Positions 33,356-35,572 of a stretch of 35,572 bases of DNA are shown piece after piece. Position 1 is the first letter of the stretch, and every line of letters begins with the position of its first letter. The position numbers and the translations under genes are program-made. The stretch spans positions 1 through 35,572 of the forward strand of contig JBEEGX010000046.1 in the NCBI GenBank assembly GCA_041167105.1, given 5' to 3'. Source of the DNA: JAJPGZ01 sp041167105 (lineage in GTDB: Bacteria > Verrucomicrobiota > Verrucomicrobiia > Chthoniobacterales > UBA10450). The notes under the pieces are model-generated. The model was not told the DNA's origin. It searched no databases and saw only the letters and a list, made by a program, of their open reading frames with translations.

Positions 33356-34332
33356 ACGCGCCGCCCGGACTTGTCGATCTTGCCGCCGAACGCGTTGGCG
33401 GAATCGCATTAATTGCGAACGATGAATTCTTCGCCGAAAAAGAGAATCTGCTGAAACCCGGTCGCGGAATTTTCATCGCCGACAAATACACCGAGCGCGG
33501 TAAATGGATGGACGGTTGGGAATCCCGGCGGCGCCGTACGCCGGGAAATGATTGGTGTGCCGTTAGGCTGGGTTTGCGCGGCATCATTCGCAAGATCGAC
33601 ATCGACACCAACCATTTCCTCGGAAATCACCCGCCGTTTGCTTCGCTCGATGCGCTATCGATCTCCGACAAATTCCCGACAGACATCGCGGCGGTCGAAA
33701 AACTTTCCTGGATTTCGGTTCTCGAAAAATCTCCGCTCAATCCCGGCTCGCAAAATCTGTTCGAGCTCACGAACGATCAGGCGTGGACGCACGTGCGCCT
33801 GAATATTTTTCCAGACGGCGGCGTCGCCCGACTGCGCGTTTACGGAATCGTCGTTCCCGATTGGAGCAAGGTGAAGCCGGACGAAATTGTCGATCTTGCC
33901 GCCATCGAAAACGGCGGCGTGCCACTCGCGTGCAGCGACATGTTCTTCAGCTCGATGCAAAATCTCATCATGCCCGGTCGTGCCGAGAACATGGGCGACG
34001 GTTGGGAAACAAAACGCCGTCGCGGCCCCGGACACGATTGGATCATTTTGAAACTCGGCCGCGCCGGTTCGATTAAAAAAATCGAAGTCGATACCAATCA
34101 TTTCAAAGGAAACTTTCCCGGCAGTTGTTCCATCGACGGCTGCACCTCGGCCGATTCTGACCTAACGAACGCGCGGTGGACTGAAATCCTGCCGCAAACA
34201 AAACTCGAAGCCGACAAGCGCCATTTCTTCGAGCGCGAACTTCGCAAGATCGACAAGTGCACGCACGTGCGACTCAACATTTATCCGGACGGTGGCGTGA
34301 GCAGATTGCGCGTGTGGGGAACGATTGCGTGA
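33325..34332 (+). CDS. alc: Allantoicase
   Basis: 335 residues in two homologous halves. The first half has MDGWESRRRRTPGNDW, IDIDTNHFLGNHP and THVRLNIFPDGGVARLRVYG. The second half has GDGWETKRRRGPGHDW, IEVDTNHFKGNFPG and THVRLNIYPDGGVSRLRVWG. The enzyme splits allantoate into ureidoglycolate and urea. The ATG at 33325 lies inside uraH (31-nt overlap); no later Met precedes the conserved N-terminus. Four motif copies encode Val-Asp-Leu or Lys-Ile-Asp. Confidence 0.94.
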   Translation: MELHNVSRELNAPPGLVDLAAERVGGIALIANDEFFAEKENLLKPGRGIFIADKYTERGKWMDGWESRRRRTPGNDWCAVRLGLRGIIRKIDIDTNHFLGNHPPFASLDALSISDKFPTDIAAVEKLSWISVLEKSPLNPGSQNLFELTNDQAWTHVRLNIFPDGGVARLRVYGIVVPDWSKVKPDEIVDLAAIENGGVPLACSDMFFSSMQNLIMPGRAENMGDGWETKRRRGPGHDWIILKLGRAGSIKKIEVDTNHFKGNFPGSCSIDGCTSADSDLTNARWTEILPQTKLEADKRHFFERELRKIDKCTHVRLNIYPDGGVSRLRVWGTIA

Positions 34333-35572
34333 GCGATTTCGATCTGATCGTGCGCGGACGCGATCGCGATATCGGAATCATTGACGGAAAGTTTGCCGAG
34401 ATCGCGCCGAATCTTCGCGGAACTGCGCGCGAAGAGATCGACGCCACCAACATGTCGATCTTTCCCGGCGTGATCGATTCGCATGTGCATTTCAACGAAC
34501 CGGGCCGCACCGATTGGGAAGGATTCGAAACCGGTTCTCGCGCCGCCGCCGCCGGTGGCACGACCACAATTTTCGACATGCCGCTCAATTCGCATCCGCC
34601 GACCATCGACGGTCCGAGCTTTGACGAGAAGCGCGCGGCTGCTGAAAAGAATTCGTTAGTCGATTTCGGTTTATGGGGCGGCCTTGTTCCGGAAAATCTG
34701 AATGAACTCGAAACGCTGCGCGATCGCGGCTGCGTCGGATTGAAAGCATTCATGTGTCCGAGCGGCATTGACGATTTCCCGCATGTGTCGTTGTCGATCT
34801 TGCGCGAAGGAATGAAACACGCCGCCGAATTGGATTTGCTCGTCGCGGTGCACGCGGAGTCGCCGGAAGAGATTCGACCAATCACTGGAAAAACTGTGCG
34901 CGACTTTCTTGAATCGCGCCCGGTCGAAGCCGAGCTCGATGCGATCAAATCCGCTGTCGATGTTGCACAGGAAACCGGATGTCGTTTGCACATCGTTCAC
35001 GTTAGTTGCGGGCGCGGCGTAAAAATCGTCGCGGACGCGCGCGCGAATGGTGTCGATGTCACTTGCGAAACCTGTCCGCATTATTTGCTGCTGACCGGCG
35101 ACGACATGGAAAAAATCGGCGCGGATGCAAAATGCGCGCCGCCGTTGCGTTCGAAGAATGTTCAACGCGAGCTTTGGAATGCGATTGTCGATCTTACGAC
35201 GATCGGTTCAGATCATTCCCCTTCGCCGCCGGAAATGAAAGACCGCGAAAATTTCTTCGACGTCTGGGGCGGAATTTCCGGCGCGCAGCACTTGCTGGCA
35301 CTGCTCGTCGACAAAATCAATGTCGCGAAATTGTTGAGTGAAAACGTAGCCGAACGGTTTCGCATCTCGCAGAAAGGTGGAATCTCCGTCGGCAAAGATG
35401 CCGACTTATCGATTGTCGATCTTGCCGATGTCGATCTTGTGACCGCGGAATCGTTGCACTACCGACACAAACAAAGCCCATACATCGGCCGCAAATTGCC
35501 GCGGATCGTGCGCACAGTTTTGCGCGGACAAACCATCTTCTCGAATGGTAAAGTCGCCGCTCGACCAATCGG
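34329..35572 (+). CDS. allB: Allantoinase, 3'-truncated by window edge
   Basis: 414 codons from a GTG in a GTGA overlap with the allantoicase stop; the frame is still open at the window end. Only a few dozen residues at most should be missing, as the family is about 450. The amidohydrolase metal site is visible: DSHVHFNEPG, the lysine to be carboxylated in VGLKAFMCPSG, HAESPEEI, HIVHVSCGRG and TIGSDHSPSP. It opens allantoin to allantoate, feeding the allantoicase gene just before it. It contains five exact motif copies, including a tandem pair near the end. Confidence 0.94.
   Translation, partial: MSDFDLIVRGRDRDIGIIDGKFAEIAPNLRGTAREEIDATNMSIFPGVIDSHVHFNEPGRTDWEGFETGSRAAAAGGTTTIFDMPLNSHPPTIDGPSFDEKRAAAEKNSLVDFGLWGGLVPENLNELETLRDRGCVGLKAFMCPSGIDDFPHVSLSILREGMKHAAELDLLVAVHAESPEEIRPITGKTVRDFLESRPVEAELDAIKSAVDVAQETGCRLHIVHVSCGRGVKIVADARANGVDVTCETCPHYLLLTGDDMEKIGADAKCAPPLRSKNVQRELWNAIVDLTTIGSDHSPSPPEMKDRENFFDVWGGISGAQHLLALLVDKINVAKLLSENVAERFRISQKGGISVGKDADLSIVDLADVDLVTAESLHYRHKQSPYIGRKLPRIVRTVLRGQTIFSNGKVAARPI
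35414..35438 (-). repeat. Tandem pair of AAGATCGACA motif copies in allB
   Basis: TGTCGATCTT at 35414-35423 and 35429-35438, separated by GCCGA. It encodes Val-Asp-Leu-Ala-Asp-Val-Asp-Leu. It matches the pair at 4536-4560 in 24 of 25 bases but is read in a different frame. Confidence 0.9.

Noticed and set aside
1362..35438. AAGATCGACA as an operator for one transcription factor
   Set aside because: Most copies lie within genes, in both orientations, at a density of about one per 0.7 kb, which does not fit a regulon.

Overview
The window is a gene-dense stretch of a bacterial chromosome, with roughly 97% of bases in genes and no gap over 200 nt. GC content looks like 55-60%. The best guess for the organism is a soil Verrucomicrobiota of the Chthoniobacterales/Spartobacteria type. 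This rests on the gene mix (class III cyclase-TolB-TPR proteins, a long-form aromatic amino acid hydroxylase), the REP-like hairpins and the codon style. It is an inference, not a proof. No phage, insertion sequence, plasmid gene or CRISPR array was seen.

Layout. (1) 2-5494, + strand: treZ (5' end missing), a glycogen debranching enzyme, an MscS-type channel and an L,D-transpeptidase, which together suggest compatible-solute, storage-glucan and envelope-stress functions. (2) 5606-8223, +: an ECF-type sigma factor translationally coupled to a membrane anti-sigma factor that carries a DUF4349-like periplasmic part. (3) 8309-11543, +: aromatic amino acid hydroxylase, a sulfotransferase-fold protein and an outer-membrane beta-barrel. 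(4) 16507 down to 11569, -: hppD-hmgA-folE-triple-PTPS-SDR. This pairs tyrosine/homogentisate catabolism with what looks like a pterin cofactor branch that could feed the neighbouring hydroxylase. (5) 23497 down to 16592, -: three tandem paralogous adenylate/guanylate cyclase-TolB-TPR receptors. (6) 30158 down to 23552, -: DUF72, DUF2062, a DUF4410 lipoprotein, a D,D-carboxypeptidase, 6-phosphofructokinase, argG and an SMP-30-like secreted protein. (7) 30242-30855, +: a lone receiver domain and tRNA-fMet and tRNA-Asn. (8) 30859-35572: a divergent purine-degradation locus (xdhC and uricase on -; uraD, uraH, allantoicase and allantoinase on +) covering urate to ureidoglycolate.

The most striking signal is not a gene. 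The non-palindromic 10-mer AAGATCGACA occurs at least 49 times by hand count (23 on +, 26 on -), about one per 0.73 kb, where about 0.07 would be expected by chance. It falls in genes in five of the six possible coding frames and is several-fold enriched in the tiny intergenic spaces. There it overlaps start codons, a Shine-Dalgarno spacer, a promoter spacer, and in one case fills an entire intergenic gap. A second motif, GCCTAACGA, has 16 exact copies. In density, asymmetry and placement the first motif resembles the DNA uptake sequences of Neisseriaceae and Pasteurellaceae. I know of none described for this kind of organism.

All counts were made by eye and should be recomputed. Functional calls come from recognised family motifs, with no database search.
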